A stretch of 64,000 bases of DNA, taken from contig NZ_SULI01000002.1 of assembly GCF_005518135.1 (NCBI RefSeq), positions 241,927-305,926 on the forward strand. Direction: 5' to 3'. This document shows positions 1-7,755 of the stretch, piece after piece. The stretch comes from Shimia litoralis. GTDB lineage: Bacteria; Pseudomonadota; Alphaproteobacteria; Rhodobacterales; Rhodobacteraceae. A model generated the notes under the pieces. It searched no databases. It saw only the letters and a program-made list of their open reading frames with translations, and was not told where the DNA came from. Position 1 is the first letter of the stretch; every line of letters starts with the position of its first letter. A program made the translations under genes and the position numbers.

Positions 1-192
1 GAAGGTGAGTGTCAGGTTGAGGATGCGCTGGCGCGCCACGAGGGGCTGAGTGTGGATCGTGCGGCCGTGGCTTTGGATGGTGTCGACCCTGCATGGATCA
101 CCGAAGAAGGCGGCTTGCGGTTACGACCGGACTATTGGTCTGACAAGGGCGGAATGGACGGGTTCTATATGGCCTGTATCAGAAAATCCTGA
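1..192 (+). CDS. rsmB: 16S rRNA m5C methyltransferase RsmB, C-terminal fragment
   Basis: Only the last 63 codons lie in the window, read from base 1 to the TGA at 190-192. The tail contains LRLRPDYW followed by GGMDGFYMACIRK, the typical C-terminus of RsmB/NOP-family RNA methyltransferases, which methylate a cytosine of 16S rRNA using SAM. The catalytic cysteines and SAM motifs lie upstream, outside the window. The family call rests on this tail and on the heparinase-like and purH genes that follow, a common order in Rhodobacteraceae. Which member of the RsmB/RsmF family it is cannot be settled from 63 residues. Confidence 0.8.
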   Translation, partial: EGECQVEDALARHEGLSVDRAAVALDGVDPAWITEEGGLRLRPDYWSDKGGMDGFYMACIRKS

Positions 193-399
193 CAAATTTC
201 TCTGTGCGCGCGAGGCATCGAAGCCTCTCGTGAATGCCCTAACGGCGTGACGCTGTCCCCCATGTCGAGCAGGGAGGCACTGGTGTTTGCGCGCGGACGG
301 ATGTCATCTGCAACGATCACGCGATTCAATCGGTGACTTTGGATCACGCTGGGTTTATCATTCCGGAAAACGCCACCAGAGCGTAGAGGCAGTAGAGTG
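193..399. other. Intergenic region rsmB / heparinase-like gene
   Basis: About 207 bases with no convincing reading frame on either strand. A short GAGGC/GCCTC inverted repeat with a six-base loop just after the rsmB stop could be a weak hairpin but has no T-tract. A small DUF1674 gene is often found at this position in relatives (from memory); I do not see one here. Confidence 0.4.
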
Positions 400-2127
400 A
401 TGACCAACCCCGAAGGACTTTCGGCGCGGTATACGCGTTTCATGCATCTTGTGCATGCGCGCCTAAGTGCGATGGCACGTCCTGCAACTGCGTTCACCTC
501 TACGCCTGAACCACGCACAATCGGCAGCTTTGCTCGTGGTCGACAACTGATCGCAGGAAATTTCCTGTTTGCTGGGCGATTGATCACCAGCTCTGATGCT
601 CAAATTTGGTCCTTGGGTGCGCGCGACCTCAGCTTTACCAACGAACTTCATGGGTTTGCATGGCTCGACGATTTGGCGTCGGTCGGGGACATTGCCGCAC
701 GTCAGAAAGCGCAAGATTGGGTGTGGCTCTGGATCTCGCAATATGGTGCCGGGCGGGGTCCTGGATGGACGCCGGATCTCACGGGGCGGCGGCTGATTCG
801 ATGGATCAACCACGCGCTATTTCTATTGCGTGGGCAAGAAAGCGCTCAGTCGGCAGCGTTTTATCGTTCCTTGGCGCAACAGACGATTTTCCTATCACGA
901 CGCTGGCATAAAGCTGGGGCAGGTCTGCCACGGTTCGAAGCACTGACGGGATTGATTTACGCGGGTCTGGCCCTTGAGGGGATGTCGCAATACGTTGCGC
1001 CAGCTCTCAAGGCGCTCGACAAAGAATGCAAGCTTCAGGTCGATCCTGACGGGGGGATACCGACACGCAACCCCGAAGAGCTGCTCGAAGTGTTCACGTT
1101 GCTGACTTGGACGGCTGCGGCTTTGGCCGAAGCAGGGCAAGCCCCATCAGAGGCCCATCTTGGAGCCATTGAGCGCATTGCGCCGACATTGCGTACGCTG
1201 CGCCATGCAGATGGTGGATTGGCGCGGTTTCATGGCGGCGGCCGCGGGCTTGAAGGGCGGCTTGATCATGCGCTGGCCGAAAGCCAAAACAAGCTGCGCC
1301 AAGCTGACGGGCTTTCGATGGGGTATGCGCGACTGTCTGCGGGACGCACCAGCGTGATTGCCGATGCAAGCCCCCCCCCTGTCAAAGAGGCATCGATCAA
1401 CGGGCACGCCTCTACTTTGGCGTTTGAGCTGACCAGTGGTCGCCGCCCAATGATCGTCAATTGTGGCTCCGGGGCGAATTTCGGCGAGGAATGGCGTCGG
1501 GCTGGGCGGGCCACCCCAAGTCATTCGACATTATGTCTTGATGGGTATTCCAGCGCACGTTTGGGCGAGGCCGGACAAGGCGGTCGACGTCAGGAGCAGT
1601 TGGTCGATGCGCCCACCGATGTGCCTGTACAAATGAGTCAGGCGTCGGATGGTTTAAGGTTCCAGGGTGGGCACAACGGATATGTGGCAACACATGGTCT
1701 GACGCATGCGCGCACGCTCGAGCTTACCTTTGACGGGCGCGGTATGGTCGGAGAAGACTTGCTGGTGGCGCTGGATGCGCCTGCCAAGCGCACGTTCGAC
1801 AAGGCAATGGATGCCACAAGCTTGCAAGGTATTCCGTTCCGGCTTCGGTTTCACCTGCATCCCGAGGTCGACGCCGCCGTAGATATGGGCGGGGCTGCGG
1901 TCTCACTGGCGCTCAAAAGCGGGGAGCTTTGGGTCTTTCGGTTCGATGGCAGCATAGAATTGGGCCTTGAACCCAGTGTTTTTCTGGAAAAAAAACCGAT
2001 TAAAGCCGCGCGCGACAAAACAGATCGTTCTATCTGGGGCCGCAATGGAGTATGCGACCCGCATCCGGTGGTCTTTGGCCAAAGCGCAGGATTCTGCGAT
2101 GGCGATCCGAGACCTGAACCGCGATGA
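400..2127 (+). CDS. Heparinase II/III family protein, C-terminus frameshifted
   Basis: A 575-residue polypeptide of the heparinase II/III family (polysaccharide lyase-like, toroid plus beta-sandwich). Family-like segments include the helical part (WLWISQYGAGRGPGW) and the beta part (STLAFELTSGRRPMIVNCG). GTG at 397 is an alternative start; GAGG at 386-389 could serve either. Up to FLEKK the protein looks normal, then the frame runs into an unlikely tail and stops at 2125-2127. One base over, the sequence reads RLKPRATKQIVL and continues to IRDLNRDDL before a TGA at 2144-2146, which is what the family normally ends with. The junction is an A8 run at 1988-1995; seven A's would give the intact protein. 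The substrate is unknown; roles in cell-surface glycan turnover are inferred only. Confidence 0.75.
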   Translation: MTNPEGLSARYTRFMHLVHARLSAMARPATAFTSTPEPRTIGSFARGRQLIAGNFLFAGRLITSSDAQIWSLGARDLSFTNELHGFAWLDDLASVGDIAARQKAQDWVWLWISQYGAGRGPGWTPDLTGRRLIRWINHALFLLRGQESAQSAAFYRSLAQQTIFLSRRWHKAGAGLPRFEALTGLIYAGLALEGMSQYVAPALKALDKECKLQVDPDGGIPTRNPEELLEVFTLLTWTAAALAEAGQAPSEAHLGAIERIAPTLRTLRHADGGLARFHGGGRGLEGRLDHALAESQNKLRQADGLSMGYARLSAGRTSVIADASPPPVKEASINGHASTLAFELTSGRRPMIVNCGSGANFGEEWRRAGRATPSHSTLCLDGYSSARLGEAGQGGRRQEQLVDAPTDVPVQMSQASDGLRFQGGHNGYVATHGLTHARTLELTFDGRGMVGEDLLVALDAPAKRTFDKAMDATSLQGIPFRLRFHLHPEVDAAVDMGGAAVSLALKSGELWVFRFDGSIELGLEPSVFLEKKPIKAARDKTDRSIWGRNGVCDPHPVVFGQSAGFCDGDPRPEPR

Positions 2128-2169
2128 CCTGGATCTGACACCTTGAACCCTTAGGGAACCATTGTACCC

Positions 2170-3759
2170 ATGACCGACCTGCACCCCGTCCGCCGCGCCC
2201 TTATCTCTGTTTCTGACAAAACTGGCTTGATCGAGCTGGCCACCGCGCTATCTGCGCGTGGCGTTGAATTGCTCTCAACTGGTGGCAGCGCCAAAGCCAT
2301 GCGGGACGCAGGTCTCGCGGTCAAAGATGTGGCTGACATCACAGGTTTCCCTGAAATGATGGATGGTCGTGTAAAAACACTGCATCCCAATGTGCATGGC
2401 GGCCTTTTGGCGTTGCGCGACAATGCCGACCACGTTGCGGCCATGGATGAGCACGGCATTGGCGGCATCGATCTTTTGGTCGTAAACCTGTACCCGTTCG
2501 AAGCCACGGTGGCTGCGGGTGCCGACTATGACACATGTATCGAAAACATCGATATTGGCGGTCCGGCAATGATCCGTGCTGCGGCCAAGAACGCGGCCTT
2601 TGTGAACGTGATCGTTGATGTCGAAGATTACGATAAGCTCTTGGGTGACATGGAACAGCACGACGGGGCCACCTGTCCGAAATTCCGCCGCAAGCTTTCG
2701 CAAAAGGCTTATGCGCGTACCGCCGCGTATGATGCCGCCGTGTCTAACTGGATGGCAAGCCAACTTGATCTGGTTGCGCCCAAACGTCGGGCCGTCGCTG
2801 GCGAGTTGAAGCAGACCTTGCGTTATGGTGAAAACAGCCATCAGAAAGCTGCGTTTTATACTGACGGATCGAACCGCCCCGGCGTGGCCACAGCGGTCCA
2901 GCTTCAGGGTAAAGAGCTGAGCTATAATAATATCAACGACACAGACGCTGCCTATGAGCTGGTGGCGGAATTTGATCCGGCCAACGGGCCAGCCTGTGCG
3001 ATTATCAAACACGCCAACCCGTGTGGCGTTGCGGTTGGAGCGACATTGACCGAGGCCTATCAAAAGGCCTTTGATTGCGACCGCACGTCGGCGTTTGGTG
3101 GTATCGTTGCCCTGAACCAGCCGCTTGAGGCGGACACAGCAAAAAAGATCGTCGAGATTTTCACAGAAGTTGTAATTGCACCTGGTGCGTCAGACGAAGC
3201 CAAGGAAATTTTTGCTTCCAAAAAGAACCTGCGTTTGTTGCTGACGGACGCACTGCCTAATCCGCGCACGCCGATTATGGCGTACAAACAAGTTGCGGGC
3301 GGTCTTTTGGTTCAGGACAAAGATGTCGGATCTGTCGATGTCGAGGACCTGAAGGTTGTGACCAAGAAGGCCCCAACTGAGCAAGAAATGGCCGATCTAT
3401 TGTTTGCGTGGAAAGTGGCGAAACACGTTAAATCCAACGCGATTGTCTATGTCAAAGATGGCGCGACCGTCGGTGTTGGCGCCGGACAGATGAGCCGTCT
3501 GGACAGTGCAAACGTTGCCGCCGCCAAAGCTGGCCGCATGGCCGAAGAACTTGGCTTGGACGAAAGCCCCGCCAAAGGCAGTGCGGTGGCGTCAGATGCC
3601 TTTTTCCCATTTGCTGACGGTTTGTTGGAAGCCGCTGCCGCAGGCGGGAAATGCGTCATTCAGCCCGGTGGTTCCATGCGCGACGAAGAAGTCATCGCCG
3701 CAGCGGATGAAGCAGGATTGGCCATGGTCTTTACCGGGATGCGCCACTTCCGCCACTAA
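2170..3759 (+). CDS. purH: Bifunctional AICAR transformylase / IMP cyclohydrolase PurH
   Basis: PurH carries out the last two steps of purine synthesis: formylation of AICAR with 10-formyl-THF, then ring closure to IMP. The 529-residue length is normal. The N-terminal MGS-like cyclohydrolase domain starts with [13 protein letters not shown] and contains STGGSAKA and the [12 protein letters not shown] segment. The transformylase domain has [11 protein letters not shown] around residue 280, with the conserved His, and ends in the typical [12 protein letters not shown]. The start has AGGGA at 2153-2157. It lies only 23 bases after the frame-corrected heparinase stop, so the two probably share a transcript. 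Confidence 0.98.
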   Translation: MTDLHPVRRALISVSDKTGLIELATALSARGVELLSTGGSAKAMRDAGLAVKDVADITGFPEMMDGRVKTLHPNVHGGLLALRDNADHVAAMDEHGIGGIDLLVVNLYPFEATVAAGADYDTCIENIDIGGPAMIRAAAKNAAFVNVIVDVEDYDKLLGDMEQHDGATCPKFRRKLSQKAYARTAAYDAAVSNWMASQLDLVAPKRRAVAGELKQTLRYGENSHQKAAFYTDGSNRPGVATAVQLQGKELSYNNINDTDAAYELVAEFDPANGPACAIIKHANPCGVAVGATLTEAYQKAFDCDRTSAFGGIVALNQPLEADTAKKIVEIFTEVVIAPGASDEAKEIFASKKNLRLLLTDALPNPRTPIMAYKQVAGGLLVQDKDVGSVDVEDLKVVTKKAPTEQEMADLLFAWKVAKHVKSNAIVYVKDGATVGVGAGQMSRLDSANVAAAKAGRMAEELGLDESPAKGSAVASDAFFPFADGLLEAAAAGGKCVIQPGGSMRDEEVIAAADEAGLAMVFTGMRHFRH

Positions 3760-3865
3760 CACGGCAAAAAATACGGATGTCTGCCCCAGATTGTCGGGCG
3801 GGCATCCCAAAAAATACAAGCCTTTGATACAAAAGGTAAAACGAGGCAATAAAGGGGGCGTTTAC

Positions 3866-4336
3866 ATGCGTCTTGTCTTCTGGGCAGGTTTTTGGGCTTT
3901 TCTTTCTGACCAAGCCAGCAAATATCTTGTCGTGCATGTTCTGAATCTTCGGGACATCGGTCAGCTTGATGTTCTGCCGCCATTGCTGCGCTTTCACATG
4001 GCGTGGAACGAAGGTATCAATTTCGGCCTCTTTTCCAACAGCGCCGACACCGCACGCTGGTTTCTTATTTTGCTGGGGTTTGCAATTTCGGGCGCGATCC
4101 TGATGTGGGTATATCGTGACCCGCCCGGAAAAATGGGGATGATCTCTGCGGGGCTTTTGATCGGAGGCGCGCTGGGAAATGTGGTGGATCGGCTCTTGTA
4201 TGGGGCTGTTGCCGATTTTTTGAACATGTCGTGTTGCGGGATCAACAACCCGTATTCCTTTAACGTTGCCGATATTTGGATCTTTGCCGGGGCCTTTGGT
4301 CTGGTGATCTGGGGTGGCAGCAAAAAGGCCACGTGA
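3866..4336 (+). CDS. lspA: Prolipoprotein signal peptidase LspA
   Basis: Signal peptidase II, an inner-membrane aspartyl protease that cleaves lipoprotein signal peptides before the lipidated cysteine. It has 156 residues, normal for the family, with four hydrophobic helices. Conserved segments are SDQASKYLV near the start, NEGINFGLFS, GNVVDRLLYGAVADF and FNVADIWIF. By spacing with characterised LspA proteins the catalytic pair is Asp117 and Asp136, 19 residues apart. The start at 3866 is chosen because of the AAAGGGGG ribosome site and because the hydrophobic helix begins directly after it; the open frame upstream is out of context with the family. Its likely substrates include the lipoprotein encoded next door. 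Confidence 0.96.
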   Translation: MRLVFWAGFWAFLSDQASKYLVVHVLNLRDIGQLDVLPPLLRFHMAWNEGINFGLFSNSADTARWFLILLGFAISGAILMWVYRDPPGKMGMISAGLLIGGALGNVVDRLLYGAVADFLNMSCCGINNPYSFNVADIWIFAGAFGLVIWGGSKKAT

Positions 4337-4389
4337 CGGCGGCTTCACAATCGGATAAAAGCACGAACAATAGAAGCAGGAGTAGTGCT

Positions 4390-4899
4390 ATGCGCGTGTC
4401 GCGTGCTATCATTTTGGGAGTGAGCCTTTTGCTGGCTGCATGCAGCGGCAAAGAAGGCATTCGTCACCTGAGCTCGAACGGAGATGGCCCTGACGAGTTC
4501 CGCATCTTGCCCAGCAAGCCCCTTGAGACACCGCAAAACTATACAGCGCTTCCGACTCCGACACCGGGTGGTTCGAACATCACTGCCCTCGACCCCAAAG
4601 GGGACGCGGTTGCGGCTCTTGGCGGGTCTCGCAAGGCCGTGCACTCCACGACAATTTCAAAGAGCGACGCCGCATTGGTGAATTACTCCGGGCGGACCGG
4701 ACGGTCGGCGAATATCCGTCAAACGGTTGCGGCAGAAGATGCCGAGTTCCGCCGGACCAAGGGCCGCTTTTCGAACTTCAAGATTGTCAAAGAAGATCGG
4801 TACAACGAAATCTACGAAGGTCAGCACCTGAATGCGCCACGAGAACAGGCGCGTTGGCGGGCCGGTGGGGCCAAGACGCCCGCCGCACCGTTGTTCTAA
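4390..4899 (+). CDS. bamF: DUF3035 lipoprotein, probable BamF
   Basis: A 169-residue lipoprotein with a short hydrophobic signal and the lipobox LAAC, with Cys18 as the lipidation site. The mature part resembles DUF3035 proteins, annotated as BamF, an alphaproteobacterial accessory subunit of the beta-barrel assembly machine. If so, it acts at the inner face of the outer membrane in folding outer-membrane proteins. AGGAG at 4378-4382 fixes the start. It follows lspA by 53 bases and precedes the M16 peptidases, so an envelope role fits. The BamF assignment relies on my memory of the family; the lipoprotein call is direct. Confidence 0.75.
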   Translation: MRVSRAIILGVSLLLAACSGKEGIRHLSSNGDGPDEFRILPSKPLETPQNYTALPTPTPGGSNITALDPKGDAVAALGGSRKAVHSTTISKSDAALVNYSGRTGRSANIRQTVAAEDAEFRRTKGRFSNFKIVKEDRYNEIYEGQHLNAPREQARWRAGGAKTPAAPLF

Positions 4900-5016
4900 G
4901 ATATTCAGCGCGGCCTTTCTTCGCTCACATTTGCGTTTAGCCTCTTGAAGCGCCCAGTCTTGGGCGTAACTATCATCTACATCTATTGATTAGACTTTTT
5001 GACTAGGAGAGGCCGC

Positions 5017-6357
5017 ATGCGCCGCATTCTCGCACTACTAACGATCGGACTTTTGGCTGCGGCCCCTGCACGTGCTGCAGAAAACGTGAGCGATTTCACT
5101 TTGGACAACGGTATGCAGGTCGTCGTGATTGAAGATCACCGGGCACCTGTTGTGATGCACATGGTTTGGTATCGATCTGGGTCCGCAGATGAAACAGCAG
5201 GAGTTTCCGGAGTGGCTCATTTCTTGGAGCATCTGCTTTTCAAAGGTACGGACAAGCTTGAGCCGGGCGAATTTTCTGCGACTGTGGCTGCTCAGGGCGG
5301 GCGGGACAATGCCTTTACCAGTTACGACTATACTGCCTATTTTCAGCGTGTCGCGGCAGATCGCCTTGAATTGATGATGACGATGGAAAGCGACCGGATG
5401 GTCAATTTGCGCCTTGGTCAAGAAGAAATTCTGACCGAACGTGATGTCATCATCGAAGAGCGCAACATGCGCACCGAAAATAGCCCAGGTGCCTTGTTTC
5501 GAGAACAGATGAACGCGGCCCAGTACTATAACCATCGGTATGGTGTTCCGATTATTGGCTGGCGACACGAGATGGAAACGCTCTCGCTTGAGGATGCTTT
5601 GGCGTATTACGGTACATACTATGCGCCAAATAACGCGATCTTGGTTGTGGCTGGGGATGTCGATCCACAAGACGTGCTCGCGTTGGCCAAGACCTATTAT
5701 GGGGTTCTTCCGGCCAACCCTGATCTGATGCCGCGTGATCGCACATCGGAGCCGCGCCAAACATCCGCGCGGCGGATGGTTTTCGAAGACCCGCGCGTGG
5801 CCCAGCCTTATGTGACCCGATCTTATTTGGCCCCCGAACGAAACCCCGGCGCACAATCTCAGGCTGCGGCGCTGACGATGTTGGCGGAAATACTGGGCGG
5901 TGGCAGCACATCTGTCTTGAACCAAAAGCTCCAGTTCGAACAACAAAAGGTCATCTATGCGGGGGCCTTTTACGGGGGCACGTCGCTGGACATGACGACG
6001 TTTGATTTGACGGTTGTGCCTGCAGATGGTGTCAGCCTCCAAGACGCAGAAGACGCGATGGACGCGGTGATTGCGGCATTTTTGGAAGAAGGCGTGGATC
6101 AGGCCCAGCTTGACCGCATCAAGATGCAGCTTCGGGCGTCTCAGGTTTATGCGCGCGATAGCGTTGAATCGATTGCAAACCGGTATGGACGGGCGCTGAC
6201 CACGGGGCTGACGGTTGAGGATGTTCAGGCGTGGCCGGATGTGCTTCAGGCCGTGACAGAACAGGATATTCTGGATGCGGCACGGGCTGTGTTTGATCGA
6301 AAACAATCGGTCACTGGCTGGTTAACAAGTGGACATGCGACGGGGGGAAGCCAATGA
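5017..6357 (+). CDS. M16 zinc metallopeptidase, catalytic subunit
   Basis: A 446-residue insulinase/pitrilysin-family protease with an N-terminal signal peptide (cleavage probably after APARA), so periplasmic. The inverted zinc motif HFLEH places the ligands and base at His68, Glu71 and His72; the downstream Glu ligand lies in DVIIEER around residues 147-148. ATG 5017 is preferred over the upstream TTG because AGGAGAGG sits at 5005-5012 and the signal peptide then starts normally. The stop overlaps the next gene by ATGA. It is probably the active half of a heterodimer with the next protein, as in mitochondrial processing peptidase-like pairs; the substrate is unknown. Confidence 0.93.
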   Translation: MRRILALLTIGLLAAAPARAAENVSDFTLDNGMQVVVIEDHRAPVVMHMVWYRSGSADETAGVSGVAHFLEHLLFKGTDKLEPGEFSATVAAQGGRDNAFTSYDYTAYFQRVAADRLELMMTMESDRMVNLRLGQEEILTERDVIIEERNMRTENSPGALFREQMNAAQYYNHRYGVPIIGWRHEMETLSLEDALAYYGTYYAPNNAILVVAGDVDPQDVLALAKTYYGVLPANPDLMPRDRTSEPRQTSARRMVFEDPRVAQPYVTRSYLAPERNPGAQSQAAALTMLAEILGGGSTSVLNQKLQFEQQKVIYAGAFYGGTSLDMTTFDLTVVPADGVSLQDAEDAMDAVIAAFLEEGVDQAQLDRIKMQLRASQVYARDSVESIANRYGRALTTGLTVEDVQAWPDVLQAVTEQDILDAARAVFDRKQSVTGWLTSGHATGGSQ

Positions 6358-7652
6358 AGCGTTGGATCGTAGCAGTATTATTTGCCTGTACCGCGTTGCC
6401 CGCATGGGCCGATGTGAAAATTCAGGAAATCACTTCTCCGGGTGGGATCACGGCATGGCTGGTTCAGGAGCCGTCCATTCCATTTGTGGCGCTAGAGTTG
6501 CGGTTTCGCGGCGGGGCGTCATTGGATTTACCCGACAAACGCGGCGCAACAAGCTTGATGGTCGGATTGCTGGAAGAAGGCGCCGGCGAACTGGATGCAC
6601 AAGGATTTGCCCGTGCTACCGAAGAGTTGGCGGCAGGATTCTCCTATGACTCGGGCGACGATACGGTGTCTATTTCTGCACGCTTCCTAACTGAGAACCG
6701 CGATCAGGCTGTCGCCTTGTTGCGGACGTCTTTGGTGGAACCCAATTTCGATGATGCGTCGCTGGAGCGGGTCAGAGGGCAGGTCCTGTCGATCATCCGG
6801 TCGAATGAAAAAGATCCGAACGAGATCGCCGCACGTGCGTTTGATCAGTTGGCGTTTGGCGATCATCCCTATGGCTCTGCTGCGGAAGGCACTGTTGATA
6901 CAGTGTCCGCATTGACGCGGGATGATATTGTCGCGGCTCATGCCGCAGCGATGGCCCGTGATCGTCTTTATATTGGGGTAGTTGGCGATATTTCGGCCGA
7001 AGAGCTGGGAGCGTTGCTTGATACGTTGTTGGGGGGGCTTCCTGCAACCGGTGCAGATATGCCGATGCCTGCAACATTGGCCCTTACAGGTGGCACTACC
7101 GTGGTTGACTATGAAACGCCCCAGTCGGTTGCCTTGTTTGGGCATGCTGGGATTGAGCGCCACGACGACGACTTTTTTGCGGCGTATGTGTTGAATACAA
7201 TTCTTGGCGGGGGCGGGTTCGAAAGCCGTCTGATGACCGAGGTCCGTGAAAAGCGGGGCCTGACTTATGGGGTGTATTCATATCTCGCGCCCAAGGATCT
7301 TGCTGCGCTCTATATAGGTAGTGTTGCATCGGCCAATGACCGCATTTCAGAGACGGTATCTGTGATCAAAGCAGAGTGGGCACATATGGCCGAGAGCGGC
7401 GTGACCCAAGACGAGCTTGAGAAGGCCAAGGCGCTTTTGACGGGGGCTTACCCTCTGCGGTTTGACGGCAACGGCGCGATCGCGCGGATTATGGTGGGCA
7501 TGCAGATGGATGATCTGCCCATCGACTATATTGCCACCCGCAACGACAAAGTGAATGCGGTGACACTGGACGATGTCAATCGTGTCGCACGAGAGCTTCT
7601 GAAACCTGAGGAGCTTCGCTTTGTGATCGTGGGGAAACCCGAGGGGCTTTGA
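6354..7652 (+). CDS. M16 peptidase-family protein, non-catalytic partner
   Basis: A 432-residue M16-fold protein with a signal peptide cut after about residue 19 (PAWA). Where the partner has HFLEH, this protein has LMVGLLEEG (about residues 68-76), so it has no zinc site. It keeps the C-terminal REKRGLTYGVYSY segment around residues 298-310, the R/Y motif that binds substrate in the non-catalytic subunits of M16B pairs. The start overlaps the preceding gene by four bases, implying translational coupling and a 1:1 complex. This is family knowledge plus sequence; the heterodimer itself is inferred. Confidence 0.92.
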   Translation: MKRWIVAVLFACTALPAWADVKIQEITSPGGITAWLVQEPSIPFVALELRFRGGASLDLPDKRGATSLMVGLLEEGAGELDAQGFARATEELAAGFSYDSGDDTVSISARFLTENRDQAVALLRTSLVEPNFDDASLERVRGQVLSIIRSNEKDPNEIAARAFDQLAFGDHPYGSAAEGTVDTVSALTRDDIVAAHAAAMARDRLYIGVVGDISAEELGALLDTLLGGLPATGADMPMPATLALTGGTTVVDYETPQSVALFGHAGIERHDDDFFAAYVLNTILGGGGFESRLMTEVREKRGLTYGVYSYLAPKDLAALYIGSVASANDRISETVSVIKAEWAHMAESGVTQDELEKAKALLTGAYPLRFDGNGAIARIMVGMQMDDLPIDYIATRNDKVNAVTLDDVNRVARELLKPEELRFVIVGKPEGL

Positions 7653-7694
7653 TAGGGTCGTCCTCGGACACTCTATTGGGCGCTATTAAGATGA

Positions 7695-7731
7695 GGGCCT
7701 GCCGCAAGAACTGCGGCGGGCCCTAGTTTTT
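7695..7731 (+). terminator. Intrinsic terminator after the M16 pair
   Basis: GGGCCTGCCGCA, loop AGAAC, then TGCGGCGGGCCC form a 12-bp stem with one G-U pair, followed by TAGTTTTT. It sits 43 bases after the stop of the second M16 gene and ends this operon before the convergent minus-strand gene. Confidence 0.9.
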
Positions 7732-7755
7732 GTGGTGGTTCCAAATCGGCGACAC

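Noticed and set aside
165..587. A 140-codon minus-strand frame across the rsmB-heparinase gap
   Set aside because: It overlaps two real genes on the other strand and resembles no protein family; it looks like an antisense shadow.
1371..1379. C9 homopolymer in the heparinase-like gene as another frameshift site
   Set aside because: The frame continues correctly on both sides (TSVIADA before, STLAFELTSGRR after), so the run length is consistent with an intact gene here.
3506..3865. Upstream extension of the lspA frame into purH
   Set aside because: It lies inside purH in another frame; the ribosome site and the first membrane helix place the start at 3866.
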